Below, piece after piece: positions 36,737 to 45,227 of a stretch of DNA of 64,000 nt; the stretch's first letter is position 1, and each line of letters opens with the position of its first letter. The position numbers were made by a program, and so were the translations under genes. The notes below the pieces were generated by a model. It was given only the letters and a program-made list of their open reading frames with translations. It did no database searches and was not told the DNA's origin. The DNA is from Cohnella sp. WQ 127256. GTDB lineage: Bacteria > Bacillota > Bacilli > Paenibacillales > Paenibacillaceae. Where the stretch lies: positions 496,001 to 560,000 of the forward strand of contig NZ_JAMZCY010000005.1 in NCBI RefSeq assembly GCF_024519285.1, in the 5' to 3' direction.

Positions 36737-37969
36737 ATGAACATTTTCCTGCAAATTAATAATCTGATTTTTTGGTTCGTGCTGGAATTGTCCAGACCCA
36801 CTCTGTCGTTCAGTCTGGCGGAACGAGTGGAATCACCTACTCAGTTAGGTATGCTGCTTGCCTTTCAATCTGTGCTTCCGCTACTGCTCGCTATTCCGAT
36901 TGGTTTGGCTGGAGATCGCTTGGGTCCCCAAAAGCTCCTGCCAGTGGGATCGTTACTTCTCCTGGTTAGTGGTTTGTTCTATCTGGCGGCGGATCAGATG
37001 CAGGTTGTAGACAGCGGGTATTTGCTTCTCATTCTAGCTGGACAATTAGCTAGTGGCGTAGCCTGGCTTCTCGTTTGGATCTCCACGCAATCGCTTGTAT
37101 CGATGTCAGTAACTAAGCTGGAGAAAGGCAACGAGACGAGCAAGCGTGTTAATCTGTTAGCCTTGACCTCAAGTATTGGTGCATTGGGCGGTCCAGTCAC
37201 TTCTGGCTTTCTGTATCCCATTGGCGGAGGCAGAATGATCTGGATCGTCTTTTTGATCACGGTCGGTGTTCATTTGTGTCTATCCTATCAGATTTCTCGG
37301 ATGGCTAATGGGAAGGCTGAGAGATCCAAATCTCCTCTTGCAGAAGGTACACCGATACCGAGTGGTAGAAGGGGGAGGGGCTTAACGGATTTAGGTGGTC
37401 CCTTGTACCTCTTCGTCATTCTGGCCTCACTCGTGCTCTTCTTTGGCTCCGAATTCAGGGCTTCGTATATGCCGGCCTATTTGTCACAGAGTGGGTTGGA
37501 TACTCAATCTATTGGAATTGTCCTCACCATTGGAGCCATAGGGGTAGGCGTTGCTCGTCTACTGATCAGTCTAAATGTACTGCGCTTTGATCCTCGCGTA
37601 ACGATATGTCTCGCTCTGGGGATGTCCGTTGCGGGTGTAGCTCTGCTGCCTGTCATGCAATGGGGCGGTGTAGCCACATTAGCACCGATTAGTCTACTGC
37701 TGGCCGTGGGTGTTGGCATCGGTGAGCCTGTGCTCATCTTTACGATTCTCCAACATGCGAAACCGCTGAGAAGGAGTCTGGCTTTAGCGGGTCGATTGAC
37801 AGCTAATCGAGCTGCTATGCTTCTTGCTCCGGTCTGCTCTGGCTTAGCCGTCTCGATGCTGGGAGCTACGCCAGGAATTGTATTATTGAGCATATGTATG
37901 GCTGTGGTAGGCATTATAGCTGCGTCGATTTTTTGCAAAAAATATGTTGCTGAGGATAACGAGTCGTAA
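36737..37969 (+). CDS. MFS transporter
   Basis: The 410-residue protein has about 12 membrane segments and the MFS loop 2-3 motif IGLAGDRLGPQKLLPVG. A central cytoplasmic loop of about 25 residues (NGKAERSKSPLAEGTPIPSG) separates the halves. It starts eight bases after the amidase stop with no clear ribosome binding site, so translation is probably coupled. It could import a second form of the substrate or export a product. Confidence 0.85.
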   Translation: MNIFLQINNLIFWFVLELSRPTLSFSLAERVESPTQLGMLLAFQSVLPLLLAIPIGLAGDRLGPQKLLPVGSLLLLVSGLFYLAADQMQVVDSGYLLLILAGQLASGVAWLLVWISTQSLVSMSVTKLEKGNETSKRVNLLALTSSIGALGGPVTSGFLYPIGGGRMIWIVFLITVGVHLCLSYQISRMANGKAERSKSPLAEGTPIPSGRRGRGLTDLGGPLYLFVILASLVLFFGSEFRASYMPAYLSQSGLDTQSIGIVLTIGAIGVGVARLLISLNVLRFDPRVTICLALGMSVAGVALLPVMQWGGVATLAPISLLLAVGVGIGEPVLIFTILQHAKPLRRSLALAGRLTANRAAMLLAPVCSGLAVSMLGATPGIVLLSICMAVVGIIAASIFCKKYVAEDNES

Positions 37970-38009
37970 TATTTAACTTCGCTCAAAGGTACTTAGGGAG
38001 GTATTCGCT

Positions 38010-39287
38010 ATGACGTATGATCGTACTTATTGGCGCGATGAGGTGTTCAAACGAATTACGGAGGAAGAACTAACGAAGCTCATATTGGAGCTTTGCAATA
38101 TTCCGAGTCCTTACGGCTTCGAGAAGGAAGCTGGAGACTACGTCTATAACTGGATGAAGCATGAAGGCTTTGCCCCACGCAGGGTGGGCTTGTCGGAAGA
38201 GCGCTTTAATGTTGTCGGCAAGCTTAAAGGAGCTGGCGGAGGAAAGAGCTTACTGTATTCCAGTCATCTTGACACAGCTGGGCCGAGCGGCTCTTCACTA
38301 GATTCCTGGATGTATCGGGATTTAGAAAATCCCTTCTGGCATAGTGCGTGGTTGGAGAATGGAATTTTCTATGGGCAGGGTGTCGAGAACGACAAAGGTC
38401 CGATGGCTTGTTTTCTTCTGGCGGCCAAAGCGATCAAAGAAGCTGGAGTCCCCCTGCTAGGCGATCTCTATTTAACAGCGTGTCCGGGAGAGATGGGGCA
38501 AGAGCCTGTTGATGAATTTAGCGGGTTATCCTATGTCAGCAAGGAGACCGGAGCCGAATATATGATGGTTCATGGTGGAATTATGGCAGACTATGGAGTG
38601 GCAGCGGAAGGAACGGATTTTGGCATCTCCTGGGTTGAGGCAGGCAAAGCATTTTTCAAGATAACCATTCAAGGCAAGGGCATCTATACACCGGTCATTC
38701 GTCATACGACTCAATTAAATGAACATCTAAATCCGATTGTCAAAGCGGCAGCCCTAATTCCTAATTTAACGAAGTGGGCTATGGAATACGAAGAGAAATA
38801 TACCCGAGTTTATCGGGGAGGTACAATTATTCCAAAGGTTCAGATTGGTGCGATTAAAGGCGGCCATCCCCATTTTATCATTGGGGGTAGCGATACTTGT
38901 ACGTTGTACCTGGATTGCAGAATCCTTCCTGGAATGGTTCCGGCAGAGGTGGCGGAGCAGCTTCGTTCCGTAGTGGTCGATTCTGGCGTAGAAGCGGAAG
39001 TGGAGCTATTCCTTTTCCGTCAAGGGTATGAAGCCGACTTCCGGCAAGTTACACCCTTTGTTGATATCATTAAAGAAAGTCATCAGGGAGTATTCGCCAA
39101 TGAACTGAAGATGTCCGCTCCAGTGTTCTCCAGTATGTGGCGCGACCACAGCGTGTTTAACGAATATGGAGTTCCATCCGTAACCTATGGACCCTCAAGG
39201 CAGACGCCATCTTTAGTCGAATTGATGCGTTGTGCGCAATCCTACGCATCGATTGCGCTTGACGTCTGTATGCAATCTAGAGGATGA
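38010..39287 (+). CDS. M20-family metallopeptidase/amidohydrolase
   Basis: The 425-residue protein belongs to the M20/ArgE/DapE family of zinc amidohydrolases. Metal ligands are visible in YSSHLDTAGP, GVENDKGPM and, near the end, MWRDHSVFNEYGVPSV; the catalytic-base region reads ACPGEMGQEP, unlike the usual EE pair. The middle forms the small dimerisation domain. Relatives cut N-acyl or N-carbamoyl amino acids or dipeptides. AGGGAGG precedes the ATG. It closes the TetR-hyu cluster, and a terminator follows. Confidence 0.83.
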   Translation: MTYDRTYWRDEVFKRITEEELTKLILELCNIPSPYGFEKEAGDYVYNWMKHEGFAPRRVGLSEERFNVVGKLKGAGGGKSLLYSSHLDTAGPSGSSLDSWMYRDLENPFWHSAWLENGIFYGQGVENDKGPMACFLLAAKAIKEAGVPLLGDLYLTACPGEMGQEPVDEFSGLSYVSKETGAEYMMVHGGIMADYGVAAEGTDFGISWVEAGKAFFKITIQGKGIYTPVIRHTTQLNEHLNPIVKAAALIPNLTKWAMEYEEKYTRVYRGGTIIPKVQIGAIKGGHPHFIIGGSDTCTLYLDCRILPGMVPAEVAEQLRSVVVDSGVEAEVELFLFRQGYEADFRQVTPFVDIIKESHQGVFANELKMSAPVFSSMWRDHSVFNEYGVPSVTYGPSRQTPSLVELMRCAQSYASIALDVCMQSRG

Positions 39288-39327
39288 GGTAGTCAGTCAT
39301 ATTCATCTAGGTTCATCAAGGAATGCA

Positions 39328-39360
39328 GAAACCCTGACGGGTTCCGTCAGGGTTTCATTG
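39328..39360 (+). terminator. Terminator of the hyu cluster
   Basis: A perfect 13-base-pair stem (39328-39340 with 39344-39356) with a GTT loop; the following run is short (ATTGTC). Confidence 0.6.
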
Positions 39361-39576
39361 TCGACTGAAAATATAGAAGTTTTCATACACCGCATCGAAC
39401 GGTTTTGATTCCATGAGTGTTGCGCGGTGATAGCTGGAGTACGAAAGCCTACGAGAACATCCTGTTCGCGTGTTTGGGTACATCCCCCATTTCACTTATC
39501 CTTTGCCGGACGAGATCGATACTGTTATTGTTAATGAATTGATAGAATAAGAGGTGGGGAGTGGAGGGGAATTAAG
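39361..39576 (+). other. Gap with a possible gene remnant
   Basis: Between the terminator and the next gene I see no complete gene. From 39434 to 39550 a 38-codon stretch without a good start is open and protein-like in composition (ESLREHPVRVFGYIPHF, then TYPLPDEIDTVIVNELIE, stop TAA). It could be the tail of a decayed gene or chance. Confidence 0.25.
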
Positions 39577-40383
39577 ATGAACTTACAACAATTCTATGAA
39601 GGCATACAGTTGGATACACATGCCCGGCAGATTATCGATCAGTATCAAATGGATGACAGCTTATACTTAAGTTACAAACAGCATTTTTACAATGACAGAC
39701 AAGCCTTTTTTGAACGTGTAAAGCAAGTTGAGGGATTTAGGCAATTATTTTTATATTTATTCGTAAAACTTTCTGTCGACGCCTACGAAGAATATCAATT
39801 ACGGGGCATAGAGGATCACATCTACTTTGATACTTTTTCAGACATTCAGCTGTGGTGCATGAATTGCTTGCGAGATTTCGGTGAATATGGCATTGAGGAA
39901 TGTCACTGGCTGCAGGAGCACGTTCAGCTTCGATTGTTCAAATTGGGAAGATTACAGTTTCAACCTTATGCGATTGATCGGGATGTCGAACTGAATAGTA
40001 AAAAGATATCTAAAAATCAAGTTGTCCTTAATGTTCATATTCCAGCCGGAGAACCGCTCGATCTTCAGAAGGTAGAGGAATCCTTTGATCAAGCCAGCAG
40101 ATTTTTCAGAGGGATCAACCCGGTTTTTATATGCTACTCTTGGCTGCTCTACCCTAAATTATCCGATATTTTATCTTCAAGCTCTAACATTCTACGGTTT
40201 CAACACATTTTCCACGTGGATAAAGTCGATCACGACGTAAGAGACGCCGAGCGATTCATCTTTAACAAGACATTAGCCGAGCCGCAACAATACGCAGAAC
40301 ACACTTCTTTACAACGGAACGCGAAAGCCTATCTGATGGCGGGCAATAAGTTGGGTAACGGCTACGGCATTAAAATACTTTAA
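39577..40383 (+). CDS. Acyltransferase domain-containing protein (NAT_N/GNAT_C-like)
   Basis: The 268-residue protein resembles Firmicute proteins with an N-terminal helical domain (DDSLYLSYKQHFY, YLFVKLSVDAYEEYQ) and a GNAT-like C-terminal domain (VVLNVHIPAGEPLDLQKVEESF, FICYSWLLYPKLSDILSSSSNI). The second motif is characteristic of the family in my memory. It may transfer an acyl group, but neither donor nor acceptor is known. GGAGTGGAGGGGAA precedes the ATG. Monocistronic. Confidence 0.7.
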   Translation: MNLQQFYEGIQLDTHARQIIDQYQMDDSLYLSYKQHFYNDRQAFFERVKQVEGFRQLFLYLFVKLSVDAYEEYQLRGIEDHIYFDTFSDIQLWCMNCLRDFGEYGIEECHWLQEHVQLRLFKLGRLQFQPYAIDRDVELNSKKISKNQVVLNVHIPAGEPLDLQKVEESFDQASRFFRGINPVFICYSWLLYPKLSDILSSSSNILRFQHIFHVDKVDHDVRDAERFIFNKTLAEPQQYAEHTSLQRNAKAYLMAGNKLGNGYGIKIL

Positions 40384-40482
40384 TCCTTTACAGTAAGGTC
40401 ATCCCTTTAAATGTTGGATGGCTCAGTGACTTCAACTATTGTGATTGAGTAAGCTCGCATTCCAACAGGAGCTCCAAATACG

Positions 40483-40527
40483 AAAGCCGATGAGACTTCG
40501 CTTGAACAGCGTTCATCGGCTTTATTC
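40483..40527. terminator. Bidirectional terminator between the acyltransferase gene and sigK
   Basis: An 11-base-pair stem (AAAGCCGATGA 40483-40493 with 40513-40523) lies between two convergent genes and has A and T runs on its flanks. Confidence 0.65.
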
Positions 40528-40541
40528 TTATCATTGTCCGT

Positions 40542-41243
40542 TCACCGCTTCGCCTTATAAAACTCATGGTAAAGCTTCATCAACGCCCTCTTTTCGATAC
40601 GAGACACATAGCTCCGACTAATCCCCAGCTCTCTAGCAATCTCACGTTGTGTCCGTTCATCTCCGCCACCATCCAAGCCGAACCGCCCCCGAATGACCTC
40701 TTGCTCACGCTCATCAAGAATATCGAGATTGCGATAAATTTTACTTTTCTCGATCTTCAACTGGACTTGCTCCACGACATCGTCGGGCTCCGAGCCAAGT
40801 ATATCCTGCAATGTAATTTCGTTACCTTCCTTATCCGTACCTATAGGGTCATGCAAAGAAACGTCTTTCCGTGTTTTCTTCAGTGAACGTAAATGCATGA
40901 GGATCTCATTCTCAATACATCTAGCTGCGAATGTGGCTAGCTTGGTGCCTTTACCAGTTTGGAAGCTTTCGATCGCTTTAATGAGCCCGATCGTTCCGAT
41001 TGAGATGAGGTCTTCCAAATCCTCTCCAGTGTTATCGAATTTCTTGACAATATGGGCAACCAATCGCAGATTGTGCTCTATGAGCAGGTTGCGGGAAACG
41101 GGGTTACCCTCCGCTAGCCGTTGCAGATGCAGCGCCTCTTCTTCATCGGCTAATGGCTGGGGGAACGCATTGTTTTTAACATAGGAGACAAGTAGGGACA
41201 ATTGCTTCAAGAACAGGGCTATCGATGTGATTAAACCAGGCAC
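40542..41243 (-). CDS. sigK: RNA polymerase sporulation sigma factor SigK (pro-sigma-K)
   Basis: SigK directs late mother-cell transcription during sporulation. The 233-residue protein has a pro-sequence of about 20 hydrophobic residues before [11 protein letters not shown], the point where B. subtilis pro-SigK is cleaved. Region 2 ([43 protein letters not shown]) and region 4 ([26 protein letters not shown]) follow. The start is a GTG at 41243, with GGAGGTGG upstream; the longer frame to 41297 would start inside the promoter. The gene is continuous, with no skin-type insertion. Confidence 0.95.
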   Translation of the reverse strand: MPGLITSIALFLKQLSLLVSYVKNNAFPQPLADEEEALHLQRLAEGNPVSRNLLIEHNLRLVAHIVKKFDNTGEDLEDLISIGTIGLIKAIESFQTGKGTKLATFAARCIENEILMHLRSLKKTRKDVSLHDPIGTDKEGNEITLQDILGSEPDDVVEQVQLKIEKSKIYRNLDILDEREQEVIRGRFGLDGGGDERTQREIARELGISRSYVSRIEKRALMKLYHEFYKAKR

Positions 41244-41288
41244 GGGAAGGCCACCTCCGTTAGTGGATTCGGCTTGCGGGAAGAGAAG

Positions 41289-41325
41289 CATTACCATTGT
41301 ATGTGGGTATTTGCCTATCCGTGCA
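41289..41325 (-). promoter_or_regulatory. Candidate SigE/SigK-type promoter of sigK
   Basis: Read on the minus strand, CATACAAT (plus 41296-41303) matches the SigE -10 consensus and largely the SigK one. An AC doublet lies about 17 bases upstream, as in SigK -35 elements; the SigE -35 is poor. Upstream at 41333-41344 is a perfect palindrome CACTTTAAAGTG. Confidence 0.5.
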
Positions 41326-41433
41326 TGTACTGCACTTTAAAGTGAAGCATTTCATGAAGCTGGCATAATCCGGCATGCGACTAAATTTAAATTGCGGTTT
41401 AGGGTAAAGAAAATGGAATAATATCCGACACAA

Positions 41434-41449
41434 TGTGACATTTTTTACA
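41434..41449. promoter_or_regulatory. Upstream Crp/Fnr-type site of the hydrogenase operon
   Basis: TGTGACATTTTTTACA fits TGTGA-N6-TCACA with one mismatch. It lies 59 bases upstream of the perfect site. Confidence 0.55.
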
Positions 41450-41492
41450 ATGTTATTCCTGTGATCATGTTATTTTTTGAGGGATGGAAAGA

Positions 41493-41535
41493 TGTGACAA
41501 TCTTCACATTTCACTCACAAAAATGAGAGTAAGAT
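41493..41535 (+). promoter_or_regulatory. Fnr-activated promoter of the hydrogenase operon
   Basis: TGTGACAATCTTCACA at 41493-41508 is a perfect Fnr consensus palindrome. TAAGAT at 41530-41535 would be the -10; with transcription from about 41542 the palindrome is centred at -41.5, the exact class II activator position. No good -35 is present, as expected for such a promoter. Confidence 0.7.
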
Positions 41536-41592
41536 GAAGCTATTAAGATCAACTTGACATCCAAACTGCAGCGAAGGAGAAAGGGTTAAAAC

Positions 41593-42717
41593 ATGGAAAA
41601 AGACATGCAAACCATTTACCAATCCGTGTTAAGCCGTGGATTCAGCCGTCGTGATTTTCTTAAAATGTGCGCAGTGCTCACTGCTTCAATCGGATTGGAC
41701 TATTCCCAGAACAGCGAAGTCGTTAAGGCTATGGAAGTTAGCAAGAGAGTACCCGTAATTTGGCTTCAATTGCAGGATTGCACGGGTTGCTCGGAATCTT
41801 TTATACGGTCCTCGCACCCTAAGATTGAAAGCGTTTTATTTAATATGATTTCACTAGAGTATACAGAAGCCTTATCTGCTGCATCGGGTCATCAGATCGA
41901 GGAAGCTAGGAAGCACGTAATCGAGAATTATCCAGGAGAATATATTCTGGCTGTTGAGGGCAGTATCCCTATGCATGATGAGTACTTAATGATTGGCGGA
42001 GTATCAGCAAAGCAAACCTTGCTCGAAACCGCGAAGCATGCGAAAGCGATCTTAGCTTATGGAAGCTGCTCCTCTTGGGGAGGCATTCCTGCTGCTTATC
42101 CTAATCCAACCGGTGCCAAGCCGATTACGGATATTATTAAGGATAAACCGATCGTTCGAGTACCTGGCTGCCCACCGATTGCGGAAGTCATGACGGGGGT
42201 TATTGCACATTTAATAACATTTGGCACAGTTCCTGAGCTCGATCATCACGGTCGACCAAAAGCGTTCTACAGACACCGTATTCATGATAAATGTAACCGC
42301 CGCGCGTTTTTCGATTCGGGGCTCTTTGTTGAGTCGTTCGACGATGAAGGAGCGAAGCAAGGCTATTGTCTATATAAGGTAGGCTGCAAAGGGCCAACGA
42401 CATACAATTCCTGTGCAGAGATGCGCTGGAACGGCGGTGTTAGCTACCCTATCCAATCCGGTAATCCATGTATCGGATGTTCGGAAAGTAATTTCTGGGA
42501 CAACGGTCCCTTCTATACACGAATGGCCAAAATTCCGGGAACGCAGACGACGATTAATCCTGAAGTGGTGGGAGCAGGTGTCATAGGGGCTACGGTTGCC
42601 GGTATTGCCGTGCATGCTGCCGTGACTGCGGTTATGAACAAAAAAAGCGATAAAAGCAATAAAAAAGATAAAGTCGACACAAGCGATAAAGGCGAGAGCA
42701 GAGAAGAGGACAAATAA
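41593..42717 (+). CDS. hyaA: [NiFe] uptake hydrogenase small subunit (HyaA/HupS type)
   Basis: The small subunit carries three iron-sulfur clusters that pass electrons from the Ni-Fe site to the membrane. The 374-residue protein has a Tat signal (SRRDFLK at residues 18-24), the proximal cluster Cys in CTGCSESFIRS and YGSCSSWGG, GCPPIAEVM, and the medial/distal ligands ending in NPCIGCSE. A C-terminal hydrophobic anchor (GVIGATVAGIAVHAAVTAV) and a Lys/Asp tail follow. Oxygen-tolerant enzymes have Cys in CTCC and WGC; here both are Gly, so a standard oxygen-sensitive enzyme is predicted. GAAGGAGAAAGGG precedes the ATG. Confidence 0.95.
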   Translation: MEKDMQTIYQSVLSRGFSRRDFLKMCAVLTASIGLDYSQNSEVVKAMEVSKRVPVIWLQLQDCTGCSESFIRSSHPKIESVLFNMISLEYTEALSAASGHQIEEARKHVIENYPGEYILAVEGSIPMHDEYLMIGGVSAKQTLLETAKHAKAILAYGSCSSWGGIPAAYPNPTGAKPITDIIKDKPIVRVPGCPPIAEVMTGVIAHLITFGTVPELDHHGRPKAFYRHRIHDKCNRRAFFDSGLFVESFDDEGAKQGYCLYKVGCKGPTTYNSCAEMRWNGGVSYPIQSGNPCIGCSESNFWDNGPFYTRMAKIPGTQTTINPEVVGAGVIGATVAGIAVHAAVTAVMNKKSDKSNKKDKVDTSDKGESREEDK

Positions 42718-44433
42718 ATGGCTGAACGTATCGTAATTGATCCCGTAACTAGAATTGAAGGACATCTACGCATTGAAGCGGAAATGCACAACGGCGTCAT
42801 CCAAGATGCATTCAGCTCAGGAACCGCTATACGGGGCTTGGAGCTGATCGTGCAAAATCGTGATCCGCGCGATGTATGGGCATATGTGCAAAGAATATGC
42901 GGAGTTTGTACTTCAACACATGCGCTTGCAGCCATTCGGTCTGTTGAGGATGCATTAGATATCAAAGTTCCGAGAAACGCACATTTGATTCGCGATCTAA
43001 TGAATGCCGCAGTTATGCTGCATGATCATGTTGTTCATTTCTATCATCTGCATGCCTTTGATTGGGTTGATGTGCTGAATGCTCTGCAAGCTGACCCTAA
43101 ACAAACGAGTACGATTGCACAGTCGATCTCGAATTGGCCTAAATCTTCACCGGGTTATTTCAAGGAAGTACAGCAAAAGGTTAAAAACATTGTGGATAGC
43201 GGACAGCTGGGTATTTTTGCGAACGGCTATTGGGGACATAAGGAATATAAGCTGCCGCCAGAAGTGAATCTGTTAGCGGTTGCTCATTATTTGGAAGCGC
43301 TGGATTGGCAGAAGGAAATCGTGAAAGTACAAACGATTTTCGGAGGTAAAAATCCGCATCCACATTACGTGGTGGGCGGAATGGCGACGCCTCTGGACAT
43401 TAACAGTGACAATGGAATTCACGCTGAGCGGTTGTCTCATGTGTCACAGCTGATTGACGAAGCGATGGTTTTCGTTAACGAGGTGTATATTCCTGACGTG
43501 ATGGCGATTGGCTCCTTCTACAAGGATTGGACCTATGGAGGGGGATTAAACAACTACTTAAGCTATGGTGATTTCTCAACGGGTGATATTAGAGATGTGA
43601 ACCTGTACCGTATGCCTAGAGGTGTCATTCTGAATGGCGATTTAAGCAATGTAATGGATGTTAATCCGAAGGATCCTGATCAGGTGAAGGAATTTATCGA
43701 CCATTCCTGGTACACGTACGACGGACAAGCTTCCGGTGGTAAGCATCCATGGGAAGGTGAAACGAACCTAAACTATACCGGACCTAAGGGCTCGTACTCA
43801 ACGCTAAATACAGCAGACAAATACAGCTGGATTAAATCCCCTAGGTGGAAGGAACAGTCCATGGAGACAGGGCCGCTAGCTAGGATGATTATCGGGTATG
43901 CTGCGAAGAAACCAGAGTATATTGAATCAGTCGATAGTGCCTTAAGTAAGTTAGGACTGCCGTTCGCGGCTTTACAATCCGCCTTGGGACGTACACTTGC
44001 ACGCGCTTTGGAAGCGGGTCTAGTCAGTAAATGGATGCGTGATGATATGGATTCGCTCATTCAGAACATCCGTAATGGCGATCAAGTGACCTTTAATAAC
44101 TCAAAGTGGGACCCTTCCACATGGCCAGCCCAATCGAAGGGTGTCGGCTGGATCGAGGCACCTCGTGGAGCACTTGGTCATTGGATTCGCATCGAGGATG
44201 GGAAGACAAAGAACTATCAGGCTGTCGTACCGACCACATGGAATGCTTCGCCTCGTGATCACAAAAACCAGATTGGCGCGTATGAAGCGGCCTTGAAGGG
44301 GACACCGATTGCTGATCCCGAGAACCCATTAGAAATATTAAGAATCGTGCACTCGTTCGATCCTTGCCTAGCTTGCGCGGTTCATCTCACTGACTTGCAC
44401 AATGATCAAATGACTGAAATTCGGATTGGATAG
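42718..44433 (+). CDS. hyaB: [NiFe] uptake hydrogenase large subunit (HyaB/HupL type)
   Basis: The large subunit holds the Ni-Fe(CN)2CO site that oxidises H2. The 571-residue precursor has the N-terminal pair RICGVCTSTH (Cys61, Cys64) and the C-terminal pair DPCLACAVH (Cys550, Cys553, His556). The 15 residues after His556 should be removed by the endopeptidase HyaD once nickel is in place. Its ATG follows the small-subunit stop directly (TAAATG). Together with hyaA and the cytochrome it forms the membrane enzyme, exported as a complex by the small subunit's Tat signal. Confidence 0.96.
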   Translation: MAERIVIDPVTRIEGHLRIEAEMHNGVIQDAFSSGTAIRGLELIVQNRDPRDVWAYVQRICGVCTSTHALAAIRSVEDALDIKVPRNAHLIRDLMNAAVMLHDHVVHFYHLHAFDWVDVLNALQADPKQTSTIAQSISNWPKSSPGYFKEVQQKVKNIVDSGQLGIFANGYWGHKEYKLPPEVNLLAVAHYLEALDWQKEIVKVQTIFGGKNPHPHYVVGGMATPLDINSDNGIHAERLSHVSQLIDEAMVFVNEVYIPDVMAIGSFYKDWTYGGGLNNYLSYGDFSTGDIRDVNLYRMPRGVILNGDLSNVMDVNPKDPDQVKEFIDHSWYTYDGQASGGKHPWEGETNLNYTGPKGSYSTLNTADKYSWIKSPRWKEQSMETGPLARMIIGYAAKKPEYIESVDSALSKLGLPFAALQSALGRTLARALEAGLVSKWMRDDMDSLIQNIRNGDQVTFNNSKWDPSTWPAQSKGVGWIEAPRGALGHWIRIEDGKTKNYQAVVPTTWNASPRDHKNQIGAYEAALKGTPIADPENPLEILRIVHSFDPCLACAVHLTDLHNDQMTEIRIG

Positions 44434-44444
44434 GAGATGCGGTA

Positions 44445-45227
44445 ATGTCTATCCCTGTTGAGAAGAGTAAGCACGAACATCCCGAAACCCGCATAGCGGC
44501 AAAGGAAAGACGCCCCGTCCGTACTAGGGAAGATGGCAAAGCGTATATCAAAGTGTACGTATGGGAGCTACCCGTGCGTATCTTTCATTGGATCAACGCG
44601 GCGACCATCCTAGTGATGATCGTGACAGGCATCTACATCGGTAAGCCCTTTCTCGGTCCACTCGTTCATGAGGACGCCACTGCCTTCCTGATGGGGTGGG
44701 TGCGGTATATTCACTTTTTCGCGGCATTCGTATTTACGGCAAATCTCTTAGCTCGCTGGTACTGGGTATTCAAAGGGAACAAATATGCAACATCTAACCC
44801 CGCTCAAAAGGCATTCTGGGTGGAGACCTGGCAAACAGCCAAGTTCTATTTGTTCCTTCGAAATAAGAAACCGCATTATACGGGGCATAATCCACTCGCT
44901 CAATTAAGCTATTGGATCTTTATTGGGGTCGGATCGATTCTTGCCATGCTCACCGGATATTATTTATTTTTCGAACCTCAGCCTGAATCGTTATTTGGAC
45001 GAATGTTCTCCTGGGTTCCGATGATTTTCGGGGATAGCTTTATGATTCGCTCCTGGCATCATTTGGTTGCATGGGGATTTATCGTGTTTATAGTCGTCCA
45101 CATTTATATGGCATTTCGGGAGGATTGGATGGAGCGAAATGGAACGATGAGCTCAATCTTTACGGGATATAAATCTGAGAAGAAGTTGAAGGGTAAACAA
45201 CATGATGATGAGTCTACAAAAGAATAG
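44445..45227 (+). CDS. hyaC: Hydrogenase cytochrome b subunit (HyaC/HupC type)
   Basis: This di-haem cytochrome b anchors the hydrogenase and passes electrons to menaquinone. The 260-residue protein has four membrane helices; haem-ligand His are expected in RIFHWINAATILVMIVTG, WVRYIHFFAAFVF, and SWHHLVAWGFIVFIVVHIY. The N-terminal 40 residues are charged and cytoplasmic. TAGGAG precedes the ATG; the 3' end overlaps hyaD by 26 bases. Confidence 0.93.
   Translation: MSIPVEKSKHEHPETRIAAKERRPVRTREDGKAYIKVYVWELPVRIFHWINAATILVMIVTGIYIGKPFLGPLVHEDATAFLMGWVRYIHFFAAFVFTANLLARWYWVFKGNKYATSNPAQKAFWVETWQTAKFYLFLRNKKPHYTGHNPLAQLSYWIFIGVGSILAMLTGYYLFFEPQPESLFGRMFSWVPMIFGDSFMIRSWHHLVAWGFIVFIVVHIYMAFREDWMERNGTMSSIFTGYKSEKKLKGKQHDDESTKE

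Noticed and set aside
37504..37986. 160-codon minus-strand open frame opposite the MFS gene
   Set aside because: It is Ala/Thr/Ser-rich with scattered Pro and Arg, as expected from the antisense of a membrane protein gene, and has no start signal.
40542..41243. skin-type insertion in sigK
   Set aside because: The sigK frame is continuous from pro-sequence to the C-terminus, with all conserved regions in place.
41461..41475. Third Fnr site (TGTGATCATGTTAT region)
   Set aside because: Only the left half-site matches; the right half has no TCACA-like sequence.
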